A stretch of DNA of 64,000 nucleotides from CBDCPI01 sp965220245. GTDB taxonomy: Bacteria; Chloroflexota; Dehalococcoidia; Lucifugimonadales; UBA3495. Below are positions 1 through 9,511 of this stretch, one piece after another. How positions within the stretch are numbered: the stretch's first letter is position 1; every line of letters begins with the position of its first letter. The position numbers and the translations under genes are program-made. The notes beneath the pieces were generated by a model, which was given only the letters and a program-made list of their open reading frames with translations, made no database searches and was not told the DNA's origin. Where the stretch lies: assembly GCA_965220245.1 (NCBI GenBank), contig CBDCPI010000011.1:1-64000 (forward strand), written 5' to 3'.

Positions 1-2
1 TC

Positions 3-224
3 CTGGAGGAGATGCCGGCGGACCCCGCCGCCTGGACCCGCCGGTACAGCCAGCCCCCGCCCAACCCGGCCGGCGCCAGCATGCTGGTGAACGTGACCGT
101 CCGCATGAAAGTGGAGAATCGCCCATGGCCGCCCTTTATCCTCACGGTCCTATCATTCGTCGCCGGCACATTATCAGCTTGGTTACTCCTGATGGTCCTG
201 ACCCGAGGAAGAGGCAAGCCATAA
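3..224 (+). CDS. C-terminal end of a possible membrane protein, open at the window edge
   Basis: The reading frame is open from the first base and ends with TAA at 222-224, so this may be the tail of a longer gene. An ATG at 12 sits right after a GGAGGA-like run and could instead be a true start (70 residues). The last 40 residues hold one clear hydrophobic segment followed by a short basic tail, as expected for a single-pass membrane protein with a cytoplasmic end. No family is recognised. Confidence is low because the 5' context is missing. Confidence 0.3.
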   Translation: MEEMPADPAAWTRRYSQPPPNPAGASMLVNVTVRMKVENRPWPPFILTVLSFVAGTLSAWLLLMVLTRGRGKP

Positions 225-629
225 CCGGATGCTCAAGGAGACAGGAGGATAACCTGCCATGCCGACACCATCCCCGCCGGTTTCCGCCGGCCGGAGAGAG
301 GTTGAACCATGCGAGCCCTCGCAACCAAGGCTGACACTCGCATAACATGCCGGACTGCGCAAGGAGTTACCGCCACCTGCACTTGACTACGCCTTGTGAG
401 GCTGCCAGTGCTGCTGCACCAGAGCAGTCCCACGACCGTCCACCCAAGCACGCATGGTCATATACAGCAGCCGCACAGCAGGGAGCAACTCCACAGCATG
501 GGCATAAGTCCCGAAGAGGGCCTCCTTCGCAGCCTTCCCGAGGAAAGCAGGCACGATGGGAAAACCACGATCACACCAACTTGATAAAATAAATCAAAGG
601 ACAGGAGGCACCCCAAACCGGAGACTGGA
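225..629. other. Gap without a convincing gene; carries first copy of a 30-bp repeat
   Basis: Several short overlapping frames exist but none has a ribosome site plus protein-like composition. The segment contains copy 1 of the 30-bp direct repeat (290-319). A 25-residue frame starting at ATG 309 begins with the same four residues as the ASCH gene downstream (MRAL) and then stops, so it may be a remnant of a duplicated gene start. Confidence 0.4.
290..319 (+). repeat. 30-bp direct repeat, copy 1
   Basis: These 30 bases recur exactly at 1410-1439, where they form the ribosome site, ATG and first codons of the ASCH-domain gene. Here they lead into a frame that stops after 25 codons. The pair looks like a partial duplication of the 5' end of the ASCH gene. 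Confidence 0.8.
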
Positions 630-896
630 ATGCAAAGGAAAATGAAGCTGATTCGGAAGTTGCTGGAACATTTGGAGATGTCTCAAACCGAAGATGCGAT
701 CCCCATACCGGAATTGGACCACTACAGCGAAGCCGAAGTTCACTATCATGTTGGACTTTGCCATGAAGCAGAATACATGGTCGTCTACCTACCCGAAGTG
801 GAAGGACCAGGACGCAGGTTCAGAGGCATCGTCCGGTTGACATGGACGGGCCACGAAGCCTTGGACAGGATGCGCGCTGGCCAAGCCAACACCTAG
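630..896 (+). CDS. DUF2513 family protein, short form
   Basis: The 88-residue product has the hallmarks of DUF2513: an N-terminal MKLIRKLLEHLE-type helix, a YSEAEVHYHVGLCHEA segment in the middle, and a terminal RLTWTGHEALDRMR motif. The family is common in phages and integrated elements; its molecular role is unknown to me. Usual members run some 20-40 residues past the final motif, while this one stops at a TAG ten codons after it, so the C-terminus may be truncated. A GGAGG-like run lies about 20 bases upstream of the ATG. It stands alone, consistent with mobile-element cargo. Confidence 0.75.
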   Translation: MQRKMKLIRKLLEHLEMSQTEDAIPIPELDHYSEAEVHYHVGLCHEAEYMVVYLPEVEGPGRRFRGIVRLTWTGHEALDRMRAGQANT

Positions 897-1186
897 GAAT
901 TGTCCAGCGCTGAGACCTCTCAGGCCCACCAAGGTGAGCAGCCACCAACTCGCTTTCCTGATTCAACCGGTCCGCAGACGCACAATCCGGACACGTCTCC
1001 CGCGGGACAATCCCCGTTGCCAAGACACAGGGAATCAGGCCCGTACCGCCGGGAGCCCCGCTCCTATTTCGTGAACCAATCCCACCGTAATCCAAGTGAA
1101 TGCCCACATACAACAGATCAAGGTCTCACCCTACGGGTTAATTTTGAAACCGGCTCATATCGGCCATTTCCGGTCTGGCGGGCATC
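897..1186. other. Gap without a convincing gene
   Basis: A frame in phase with the DUF2513 gene stays open beyond its TAG as far as 1190, but the predicted residues (rich in Pro, Ser, Arg, His) do not resemble the family or any protein I know. I see no RNA gene or strong hairpin here. Confidence 0.4.
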
Positions 1187-1330
1187 ATGATTCAAATTCC
1201 CCTGTCGCCGAACCTCTGGGCCGCTGCGGCAATCATCGCCTCGGTGACAGCATTCAGCGGGGCCAAGGTGTTCCCCAGCTTCAAAAACGGACCAACCGGC
1301 GAGCAGGCCGACAATGGAGATAAAGCCTGA
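1187..1330 (+). CDS. Possible 47-residue small membrane protein
   Basis: ATG at 1187 opens a 47-codon frame ending in TGA at 1328-1330. Residues 10-25 are hydrophobic (WAAAAIIASVTAF), consistent with one membrane segment or a signal anchor, followed by a polar tail. A second short frame starts at ATG 1330 overlapping the stop, which would be typical of translational coupling but is too short to judge. No homologue is recognised and the ribosome site is weak. Confidence 0.3.
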   Translation: MIQIPLSPNLWAAAAIIASVTAFSGAKVFPSFKNGPTGEQADNGDKA

Positions 1331-1409
1331 TGGAAAATGGCTCACGCCGCCGGACCCGGACACTCCCCATCCTGAGCATTGCAACCATGGACAGCCGTCG
1401 CTGTACGGC

Positions 1410-1439
1410 GCCGGAGAGAGGTTGAACCATGCGAGCCCT
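1410..1439 (+). repeat. 30-bp direct repeat, copy 2, spanning a gene start
   Basis: Exact copy of 290-319. It contains the GGAGAGAGG ribosome site and the first four codons of the ASCH gene. Confidence 0.8.
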
Positions 1440-1890
1440 GACTCTCTACCAGCCCTGGGCCAGCCTCATCGCCCTGGGACACAAGCAGTTTGAGACCCGT
1501 TCCTGGCGGCCCGGAAACGGCCGGATGGGCGAAGCAATCGCCATCCACGCGGGAATGACCGAGGACCGGGAGTTCCGGAAGGCCCCGATGGTCCAAGAAT
1601 TTCTCGGCCCCAGTCCGCTGCCCAAGGGAGCGGTCGTGGCCGCCGTCCTGCTGGACAGCGTACACCCCACCGGGAACGGCGGACTCCCGGAAGCAATACC
1701 CAAACCGGAGTTGCCCCACGAGCGCCGCTTCGGCAACTACGCGCCGGGCCGGTGGGCCTGGAAACTGACGGGACTGTACCGGCTGCCGGGACCGGTCCCC
1801 CACAGGGGCGCGATGGGACTGTGGAAACTGCCCGACGACCTGGGAAGGAGGCTCCTGGCCGAATGGCAGGCTCACTACGCGAGCCAATAA
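1429..1890 (+). CDS. ASCH-domain protein
   Basis: The 153-residue product opens with the ASCH signature: a beta strand MRALTLYQPWASLI, a GHKQFETRSWRP motif at residues 17-28, and later APGRWAWKLT. ASCH is a PUA-related fold thought to bind RNA or modified nucleobases, and it is frequent in phages and integrated elements. The length is normal for a stand-alone domain and no second domain is visible. The start is supported by GGAGAGAGG eight bases upstream. It lies 120 bp before the dCTP deaminase gene on the same strand; both may act on nucleotides or modified bases, which is inference from context only. Confidence 0.85.
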   Translation: MRALTLYQPWASLIALGHKQFETRSWRPGNGRMGEAIAIHAGMTEDREFRKAPMVQEFLGPSPLPKGAVVAAVLLDSVHPTGNGGLPEAIPKPELPHERRFGNYAPGRWAWKLTGLYRLPGPVPHRGAMGLWKLPDDLGRRLLAEWQAHYASQ

Positions 1891-2010
1891 GGAAACGCCC
1901 GTGGAAATGAACCCGGAAGCCACCGGCAAGACGCCGACACGCACGTTAACAATCCCCGGCCACCGGGAGAACGAACCCAGACCGCAAACCCCTGGAGCGA
2001 CCGGAACGCC

Positions 2011-3111
2011 ATGTTCGACGACATAAACGAAATCGAAGTGGGCGGAATTCTGCCCACCCGGTGGCTGCGGGAAGCCGCCCAGGACGGCGTCATCTTCACC
2101 GAACAGTACAAAATCCCGGAGGCGAACCTCCAGCCGGCCAGCCTCGACCTCCGGCTGGGAGACCGGGCGCACCGGCTGCGCTGCAGCTTCCTCCCGGACG
2201 CCGGCCGGGTGCGGGACAAGCTCCCCGGGCTGTCCATGGAGACGATAGACCTGCGCGACGGGGCCATCCTGGAGAGAGACCGGCCCTACCTGGTGCCCCT
2301 CATCGAGCAACTCCGGCTCCCGCCGGGCATCCGGGGCAAGGCCAACCCGAAGAGCTCCACCGGGCGCCTGGACATCTTCACCCGGGTCATAACCGACCGG
2401 AGCCACCGGTTCGACGAGATCGGCGAAGGGTACAACGGGCCGCTGTTCCTGGAGGTGGTCTCCCGCTCCTTCACCATCAAGGTGAAGACCGGGCTGGCCC
2501 TCAACCAGTTGCGGCTGATCAAAAGCGGTCCGGACGCCGCCGGGCCCGCCGGGGACCGCCGGGCCGCCCTCAGCGCCAACCTGGCCGGAGACGGCGAGAG
2601 CGCGGGGTACCGCGCCAGGAAGAACAGCAGCCTGCTGGACCTGTCCCGGGAGCGCCGCCACGACCCCGGCGACTACTGGGAGCCGGTGTACGCGGAGCCG
2701 GCCCGGAGGCTGGTCCTGGAGCCGGAGGAGTTCTACCTGCTCACCTCCGCCGAGCGGGTCAGAGTCCCGCCGGAATACGCCGCGGAAATGACCGCCTACG
2801 ACCCGTCCAGCGGGGAACTCCCGACCCACTACGCCGGGTTCTTCGACCCGGGGTTCGGATGGGACCGGCAGGGAAGCTCGGACGGGGTGCAAGCGGTGAT
2901 GGAAATCAGGGCCCATGACGTGCCGTTCATGATCGAGCACGGCCAGAAGGTGTGCACGCTCAACTTCGAGAGAATGCTCGAAGTCCCGGACAAGCTCTAC
3001 GGGGCGGGAATTGGCTCGTCCTACCAGGGCCAGGGGCTGATTCTGAGCAAGCACTTTGTCCTGCCAACGGGACACCGGCAACTGCCGCTTCTGGAAGGAC
3101 CGCTGGGATGA
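2011..3111 (+). CDS. dcd: Two-domain dCTP deaminase (DCD family)
   Basis: Predicted to deaminate dCTP to dUTP, feeding dTMP synthesis. The 366-residue product is about twice the size of the E. coli enzyme and matches the bimodular DCD family. Domain 1 carries QPASLDLRLG (41-50) and the nucleotide-binding loop NPKSSTGRLDIFTRVI (about 112-127). From about residue 225 a second dUTPase-like fold repeats the pattern with YDPSSGELPTHYAGFFDPGFG. The ATG at 2011 starts a frame with full N-terminal similarity. Pool-modifying enzymes are typical of phages and large elements. Substrate specificity (dCTP alone or dCTP/dUTP) cannot be read from the sequence. Confidence 0.85.
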   Translation: MFDDINEIEVGGILPTRWLREAAQDGVIFTEQYKIPEANLQPASLDLRLGDRAHRLRCSFLPDAGRVRDKLPGLSMETIDLRDGAILERDRPYLVPLIEQLRLPPGIRGKANPKSSTGRLDIFTRVITDRSHRFDEIGEGYNGPLFLEVVSRSFTIKVKTGLALNQLRLIKSGPDAAGPAGDRRAALSANLAGDGESAGYRARKNSSLLDLSRERRHDPGDYWEPVYAEPARRLVLEPEEFYLLTSAERVRVPPEYAAEMTAYDPSSGELPTHYAGFFDPGFGWDRQGSSDGVQAVMEIRAHDVPFMIEHGQKVCTLNFERMLEVPDKLYGAGIGSSYQGQGLILSKHFVLPTGHRQLPLLEGPLG

Positions 3112-3461
3112 AGGAGTCTCCACGCTGCTGCTGCGGCCGCAAGGCGGCTCATTCGTTTTCAGGGCCGCGGTGGACACACCAAGCAACGAGACCAAAACCA
3201 AGGACGTGAAAACGAAACGGCCCGTCAGGCCCCCGGCAGGCTGATTACCGCTCAAACCGCCCGTTCCAGCCACGCCTCCGGGACCGGCAGCCCGGCAGAA
3301 ACGGCACCGGGCAGCCCCGGCTGTGGAAGCGCCTCCTTCACCCCGAGCCACGGAGCCGCGCCCCGGCAGACCAACCCGGCGAAAAGCGCGCTCTCCAATT
3401 CAGGCGCCGGAACTCCCTGTTCCCGTCTTGCAACCAACAATCCAACCCAAGAGGACAGCCA
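3112..3461. other. Gap without a convincing gene
   Basis: All frames are short or of low complexity (Pro/Arg/Ser-rich) and are antisense or offset shadows. I see no RNA gene. Confidence 0.35.
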
Positions 3462-3617
3462 ATGATCAGCAAAGCCCAAGTCCAACCACAAAGGATTCCG
3501 GCACGCATGACCAAGTGCCACGCGCACTTCACCGACATCGACCGGTTCGCGAACTGCCTCTACTGCGGCGGCAAGCCCGGCAGCAGCGCCGTCCGGCGCA
3601 CCAACGAAGACGACTAA
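3462..3617 (+). CDS. Small putative zinc-binding protein (51 residues)
   Basis: ATG 3462 follows a GAGGA ribosome site with seven-base spacing. The 51-residue product has Cys/His pairs arranged as CHAH (19-22) and CLYCGG (32-37), a pattern able to hold one zinc ion in a compact ribbon. Small proteins of this kind are frequent in phage and plasmid genomes, often with no known role. No family is recognised; the call rests on the ribosome site, the metal-ligand pattern and the clean TAA stop. Confidence 0.45.
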   Translation: MISKAQVQPQRIPARMTKCHAHFTDIDRFANCLYCGGKPGSSAVRRTNEDD

Positions 3618-3794
3618 GCGGTCCGATGCTGATAGAAGCAGCCCAAGCAGCGGGTATATTCGCAAAACGCGGCCGGAGAGAGGACCGGTATTCTTCACCC
3701 CAGCCACGGCAGTCATGGCCACCCTCATGCCTGCGCCCGGAGAAACCGGGGTGCGGCGGGACGAGGACCCGAATGCCGGAAACCGGGGGACCGA

Positions 3795-4727
3795 ATGAAC
3801 AGGAGAAAGAAGCTCCACACCGTAACCGGCGCCACCGGCTACACCGGCCGGCACATCACCAAAATTCTGCTGGAAGAGGGCCACCGGGTCCAGTCCATCA
3901 CCGGACATCCCAACCGGGAGAACCCGTTCGAGGGGAAGGTCAAGCTCCACCCCTTCAACTTCGACAGACCGGAGGCGCTGCGAAACACCCTGAAGGGCAC
4001 CGACACCCTGTTCAACACCTACTGGATAAGGGTTAACTACCAAGGCAGGACCCACGAGCAGTGCGTGGAACAGACCAAGACGATGTTCCAAGCTGCCCAG
4101 GAGGCCGGGGTCAGACGCATCGTCCACATCAGCATCACCAACCCCGACCCGGAGTCGGACCTGCCGTACTTCCGGGGCAAAGGCCAAGTGGAAGAGGCTC
4201 TCAGGGACCTGAAGGGAATATCCCACGCCATCCTGCGGCCCACCGTGCTCTACAGCACCGAAGACGTATTGCTCAACAACATCGCTTGGACCCTCAGGAA
4301 GTTCCCGGTGGTGCTGCTGCCCGGAGCAGGAAACTACGGCATCCAGCCGGTGTTCGTCGAAGACCTGGCCAGGCTCGCCGTGCAAGCGTCGGAGAGCGAA
4401 GAAAACGCCGAGGCCGACGCCGCGGGCCCGGAGATATACACCTACGCACGCTTGGTCAGACTGGTGAAGAGCAAGACCGGAGCCAGGTGCCTGGTGCTGC
4501 CCTCTCCCAAGTGGCTCACCTATGCTGCAGCCCGGGCGCTGGGAGCGGTGCTCGGCGACATAGTGCTGACCAAAGACGAGATAAAGGGGCTTTCCAGGGG
4601 ACTCCTGGTATCGAAATCGGGACAACGCGCCCCGGCTCCCACCAGGCTCTCGGAATGGCTGGACGCAAACGGCCAGGAGTTGGGCCGGCGCTACGCCTCA
4701 GAGGTGAAACGCCACTACCTCACCTGA
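3795..4727 (+). CDS. Atypical short-chain dehydrogenase (NmrA/NDUFA9-like NAD(P)-binding protein)
   Basis: The 310-residue product starts with the Rossmann signature TGATGYTG (residues 10-17), followed by the strand-helix pattern of extended/atypical SDRs and a conserved RRIVHISI strand around 110-120. It lacks a clear YxxxK catalytic pair, which points to the NmrA/NDUFA9-like branch, where the domain often serves as an NAD(P)-binding regulator or a quinone-related oxidoreductase. ATG 3795 precedes an intact first beta strand. Its presence within an element-like region suggests cargo. The substrate is unknown. Confidence 0.75.
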   Translation: MNRRKKLHTVTGATGYTGRHITKILLEEGHRVQSITGHPNRENPFEGKVKLHPFNFDRPEALRNTLKGTDTLFNTYWIRVNYQGRTHEQCVEQTKTMFQAAQEAGVRRIVHISITNPDPESDLPYFRGKGQVEEALRDLKGISHAILRPTVLYSTEDVLLNNIAWTLRKFPVVLLPGAGNYGIQPVFVEDLARLAVQASESEENAEADAAGPEIYTYARLVRLVKSKTGARCLVLPSPKWLTYAAARALGAVLGDIVLTKDEIKGLSRGLLVSKSGQRAPAPTRLSEWLDANGQELGRRYASEVKRHYLT

Positions 4728-5119
4728 GACCCGGCGCCGCCAGGAGCGCGGGGGAGTACGAAAGAAGAGGAGGCTAACGCCTCCGGGGCGCCGTGATGCG
4801 TATCCCCGGACGGCAACCTGTCCAGTAGAATCAGCAAGCCGACAACGACACACCCGGACCAATAAACGGCAGACTGACGACGGGAGAACAAAGAGGTAAA
4901 GAGATGATCAATCAAGTGATCAACTCTCTTGGGACAGATGAAAATCCCGACCGGCCCGCTGAAACGGCGCCACCATTAAAAGCCGGGAAATACGCGGGTG
5001 CGGTCCTCAAATCCCGGGGTCAGCAGACCCCCCGCCCGCATACCGGCGCAGCGCATCAACGAACCCGCGTCCAACTGCCCAGCCAACGAACCGGACCCTT
5101 CACTTGCGGGAGTGATACC
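4728..5119. other. Gap, possibly the 5' part of the next gene
   Basis: A frame from ATG 4904 runs in phase into the small membrane protein at 5120, but residues before 5120 are low-complexity and not protein-like. Nothing else is seen. Confidence 0.3.
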
Positions 5120-5482
5120 ATGCCAAGGCGACATCAAACAAACAGCGAAACTTTCTTCTTGCTGAAACCGCCAGTGGCCGCCGTTACCGCCCTGTGCGTG
5201 AGCGCCGGGCCAGCCATCGCCATCGCTGCGAAACACGGGTTCGGATGGTACGGTTCGATAAGTGGTCTGCTGCTCTGCGCCGCCAGCGTCGGCCTGCCCC
5301 TGGCAGCCCTGAAAATAGCCGACCGTCTGGACCGAGACCATGAGATACACCGGCCTACCTCCGGCTATCGCCGCGCGGCGTCAGGACTGGATTGCAGCGG
5401 CGCCGGGGACGGCCACAGCGGCAACACCGGTCGCGGGCGACGCCGCAGGGGCTCACATGACCCTCATGACGAGCCGGGGTGA
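5120..5482 (+). CDS. Small membrane protein of unknown function
   Basis: Starting at ATG 5120 (GCGGGAG a few bases upstream) the product is 120 residues. Two hydrophobic segments lie at about 15-35 and 42-62 with a charged turn between them, giving a likely hairpin membrane topology; the remaining half is Arg/Gly/His-rich and may be unstructured. A longer frame exists from ATG 4904 but its extra 72 residues look non-coding. No family is recognised. Confidence 0.4.
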   Translation: MPRRHQTNSETFFLLKPPVAAVTALCVSAGPAIAIAAKHGFGWYGSISGLLLCAASVGLPLAALKIADRLDRDHEIHRPTSGYRRAASGLDCSGAGDGHSGNTGRGRRRRGSHDPHDEPG

Positions 5483-5618
5483 TTTTGCCTCAACCTCAAA
5501 ATGAAAGAGGGTCAACCCCGGCCTCCGGCCCTCAACAGGTGACAAATACCCCAAAGTAGTCCTCTCCCCTTCCGCAGTAAAATCAGGTAAACACTCGAAA
5601 GCGGAAAGGGAGGACCCC

Positions 5619-6662
5619 TTGACCAACCTAAACGCCATCCCCTGGCAGCAACTGGCAGCCCAGGAACTGGACCAACCCGGCGGCCCCAGGCTGCGCATCT
5701 CCGGCGCCGGCAAGTGCCCCCGGGCCCTGGCCTACGCCGCCCAGGGCATCCCCGAGTCCGACCCGCCGGACGGGCACTCCCGGAACCGGATGGCCTTGGG
5801 CCACATGGCGGAGGTCCTCATCCTCAGGGACCTGGAAAGCCGGGGCTGGGAGACGGACCACACCGTCCTCTCGCCGGGGGGGCAGCTGGAGCTCGAGCTG
5901 AAAGTCCCCGGCGCCGGCGCTGCCATTACCGGCCACCCCGACGGCGTCTGCCGGCACCCGGAGTTCACCAGGGACCGGTGGATCACCCTGGAGTGCAAGT
6001 CGATGAGCGTCAGCCGGGGCCAAGAGACCGAAGAGCGGGGGGTGGCCGAGGTCTACCCCCAGTACCTGGCCTAGATCAGCCTCTACGCCCGGCGGCTCCA
6101 CCAGATGGGACTGGTCTGCCACCCGGAGCGGGGCCTGTTCGCCATGATGGACCGGGACGGGCGGCCCCTGCCCCCGGAGCGGGTCTCCTGGGAGCCGGAG
6201 CTGGCCGACGGCGTCCTGGAGAAACTGAAGGACCTCCTCCGGGAGGTGGAAGCCAGAGCCGTCCCGGAGCGGCCCCAACCGGCCAGCTCGATGGAGTGCC
6301 GCTACTGCAGCTACCACAGCCTCTGCCGCGGGCCCCGGACGGAGAAAGAGGAGCCGGCCAACGGCCGGAAGGCCAGCGTCCTCAGCCAGGACCCGGAAGT
6401 GAAGGAGGCCGCCGCGGAGTGGCTGGAACTGAAGCCCCGGATGGACCGGGTGAAAAACGTGCTCCAGGAAGCGTCCGACGAGGCCGGCAAGACCGACGTG
6501 GTGGCCGGGGGCGTCACCGCCGGCTACTTCCAGCCGAAAAACCGGCCAGCCTACGACGCCGGGGAGCTGGAGCGGTTGGTCCCGGCGGACATCCTGCGCC
6601 GCTGCCTGGCGCCCCGGCAGGACCGGCGCCAGGGGTTCTGGGTCAGGAAATCGTCATACTAA
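5619..6662 (+). pseudogene. Cas4/RecB-like PD-(D/E)XK nuclease with an in-frame TAG at its QxxxY motif
   Basis: Two collinear same-frame pieces (5619-6074 and 6075-6662) form one 347-codon gene broken only by TAG at 6072-6074 (codon 152). The joined protein has all parts of a Cas4-type exonuclease: Cys33 in GAGKCPRAL, Asp108 in GHPDG, Glu125-x-Lys127 in LECKS, and C227-x2-C230-x5-C236 to complete a four-Cys iron-sulfur site. The TAG falls exactly on the glutamine of the QxxxY motif (stop, I, S, L, Y156), consistent with a CAG to TAG change. The helicase gene follows 176 bp downstream. It is either a recent pseudogene, a base error, or a gene read through by suppression; the intact downstream frame argues against long decay. 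Confidence 0.8.
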
Positions 6663-6838
6663 ACCAATACCAGGGTGGGATGTGCATTTTGGGAGTCTTG
6701 AAGGCGACCGAAAGGACTCGAAGGCACCTCATATCACCTTGTAAGTAAGCCCTAACTTGGTGACCACCGACAGTGCCATCTAGCGATATGTACATTTCAT
6801 CTTGGCTTTAGTTTAGACAGAGCCCAAAGGAGAGAAAG
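6663..6838. other. Spacer between nuclease and helicase genes
   Basis: This segment is more AT-rich than its flanks and may hold a promoter. The ribosome site AAGGAGAGAAAG lies just upstream of ATG 6839. Confidence 0.3.
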
Positions 6839-9511
6839 ATGGCGGCTTCAAAGGAAAAGGAAGCCCAATGCCACGGCTGCGGGACCCCGGCCGCCGCCGG
6901 GCCGGACCCGCTGCGCCCCGGCCGGTCCAAGTGCCTCGGCTGCGCCGCCGTCAGCACGCTGAAAATCCCCGGCAACCCCGAGAGGATGAGCCCCGCGCCG
7001 GAGGAAATGGTGACCGGGCCGGCCTGGCCCATCGCCGGGAACATCGTCCAAGACGGCGCCCTGTGGCGGCACCAGGCCCAGGCCCTGGAGGAGCTGGACC
7101 GGGGCAACAACGTGGTGACCGCCACCGGCACCGCCTCGGGAAAGTCCCTCATCTTCCAGATATGGACCCTGCACCTGCTGATGACGGAAGCGGACGCCAC
7201 CGCGCTGGTCTTCTACCCCACCAAGGCCCTGGCCAACGACCAGGCCCAGAGATGGTAGCAGTGCTGCCAGGCCCTGGGACTCCCGGGAGACGCCGTGGGC
7301 CAGATCGACGGGGACGTGCCGGTGGAGCGGCGGGAAGCCGTCATGGACCAATCCCGGATCGTGGTGATGACCCCCGACGTCTGCCACGCCTGGCTGACCC
7401 GCCGGGCCGGGAGCCAAGCGGTCCGGAGATACCTGGCCGGGCTGAGCGTGATCATCATCGACGAGGCCCACACCTACGAATCGGTGTTCGGCAGCAACTC
7501 GGCCTACCTGTTCCGGCGGCTGACCGCCGGGGCCGTCAACGCCGGAAACCCGGGGCTGCCCCAGTTCATCGCCGCCACCGCCACCATCCTGGAGCCCGGC
7601 GAGCACCTGGAAAAGCTGACCGGACAACCCTTCAGCGTCATTGACGAGACGCAGAACGGCTCACCCCGGTTTCCCCGGACGCTGCACCACCTGCCGACGG
7701 TGATTCAAGCCGGCTCCCGGGAGCAGCAACTGGCCAACCTCATCATCAACATCATAGACGCCGACGAAAGAGCCCAGGTCATCGCCTTCAGCGACTCCCG
7801 GCAGGGGGTGGAACGCATCGTCCAGTCGGTAAACCGGCCCGGAGCGGTAGGGCAGGACCGATCCGGGTACCTGGCCGAAGAACGGCGGGAAATCGAGGAC
7901 CGGCTCCGGGAGAACTCCCTCCGGGCGGTCATCGCCACCTCGGCCCTGGAACTGGGCATCGACATGCCGGACCTGAACTACGGGATCAACCTGGACCTGC
8001 CGCCGTCGCGGAAGCAGTTCCACCAGCGGCTGGGCCGGGTGGGACGCTCCCAGCCCGGGGTCTTCATCGTACTGGCCCCCGCCGGCCGGTTCTCCGCCTA
8101 CGGGGAGACGCTGAAGGAGTACTACCAAAACTCGGTGGAGCCCTCCCATCTCTACCTGGACAACGAGTACATCACCTTCCGGCAGGCCCTCTGCCTGAAG
8201 GAGGAGATGAAGGACGCCGGGCGCGACAGCCCGGTCCCGCCCCGTCACTGCGGCTGGCCAGAGGGCTTCGAGGCAGCCCTGAAGAACGCCCACGGGCGCC
8301 CCCCGGACCACCTGGAAGTCCTGACCCGGCGCTCCGGCCAAGGGCCGCCGCAGCTGGCCCACGGCCTGCGCAGCGCCGGGGAAGAGGAGCTGGAAATCAT
8401 ACCCCGGGCCCCGGGGCCGGAGGGCCGGGACGGAGAGAGCATCGGCACCATCAACATATCCACCGCGATGAAGGAAGCCTATCCCGGGGCCGTCTACCGG
8501 CACCGGCACCGGTCCTACCGGGCCGAGGAGTGGCTCCGCCGGCCGGAGACCCGCCAACCCTTCATCCGGGTCACCCCGGTACCGCAGACCGGAGCCCGGA
8601 CGGAGCCGGTGGTCCGTCGGATCGTAACCATCGAGCAGGGAGACCGGCACGGCGCGTATTTGTCAGAAACCGGGGGCCGCCAACCGGCGGACCTCGGGGA
8701 CTCCCCCGCCGAGGCGAGGGTCCTGGTCACCGAGTCGGTGGAAGGGTTCGAGGAGAGAAGCAATTCCAGGTACGGGAACTCCGGAGAGGGCGTGCAGTAC
8801 TATCAGGCCCTCAGGGAAAGGGACCCCCGGAAAACGCGCAAACAGCACGAGTTCCCGACGACGGCGGTCCACATCCGGATAAACGAGCCCTGGTTCACCG
8901 GCAGCGCCGGGGAGCCCTGGCAGGCCCGGCGGCAGATAGCCCGGGCCCTCCGGCGGCACCTGGCCTACTGCCGGAGCATCGCCCTGCCGGACCTGGGAGC
9001 AGGGGTGGAGAACATCATCATTGGGACCCGCCGGGGGTACTGCGCCTCCTACAGCTCCATCGTGGTCTACGACAACATCTACGGAGGGCTGGGCCTGGTC
9101 AGCCACCTGTACGAGAACCTGGCCCGGTACGCCAACGGGTTGCAGCTGAACACAGGCCGGGACGAGGGCGACCGGGAACGGGTCTCCCCGGAAAACGCCG
9201 GACGGTTCGTGAAGTGGCTCCGGGAGAAGGGAGACCGCCCCGGGGGACCGGAGGCGGGGCCGGACGAAGGCGACTGGTGGCGGGTCCTACGGCCGGAAAG
9301 CGAGGTCCGGGTCTTCTCGCCAAGGCGGAACGCAATGGCCGAAGGCGTGGTCAGGAGGAACCTCTGGAGAGACGGGGTCCTCTACGAGATCGCCGCCGGA
9401 GACGAGTTGATGGAGGCCGCCGACCGGCAGTTGACCCTGCCCGGGTCCAACCACGACTGGCGGCTGTGGCAACCCGGAGAGGACCGGTACCGGGAACTGG
9501 AGACCGGCTAG
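6839..9511 (+). pseudogene. DEAH superfamily-2 helicase (MrfA/YprA-like, DUF1998-type C-terminus) with an in-frame TAG
   Basis: Two same-frame pieces (6839-7258 and 7259-9511) form one 890-codon gene broken only by TAG at 7256-7258 (codon 140). Residues 11-35 hold a CxxC/CxxC zinc ribbon. ATGTASGKS (Walker A, about 95-103), FYPTKAL (motif Ia), DEAH (about 208-211), a motif III-like AATATI, and the motif V/VI region ALELGIDMPDL...QRLGRVGRS are all intact. The C-terminal segment with YDNIYGGLGLV resembles DUF1998. The stop falls right after motif Ia and would remove the DEAH box. Relatives unwind damaged DNA or act in defence islands. The preceding gene is a nuclease with the same kind of defect, so the two may form one nuclease-helicase module. 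Confidence 0.8.

Noticed and set aside
1342..3351. 669-codon frame on the minus strand over the ASCH and dcd genes
   Set aside because: Its residues are a shadow of high-GC coding on the plus strand; no ribosome site or family features.
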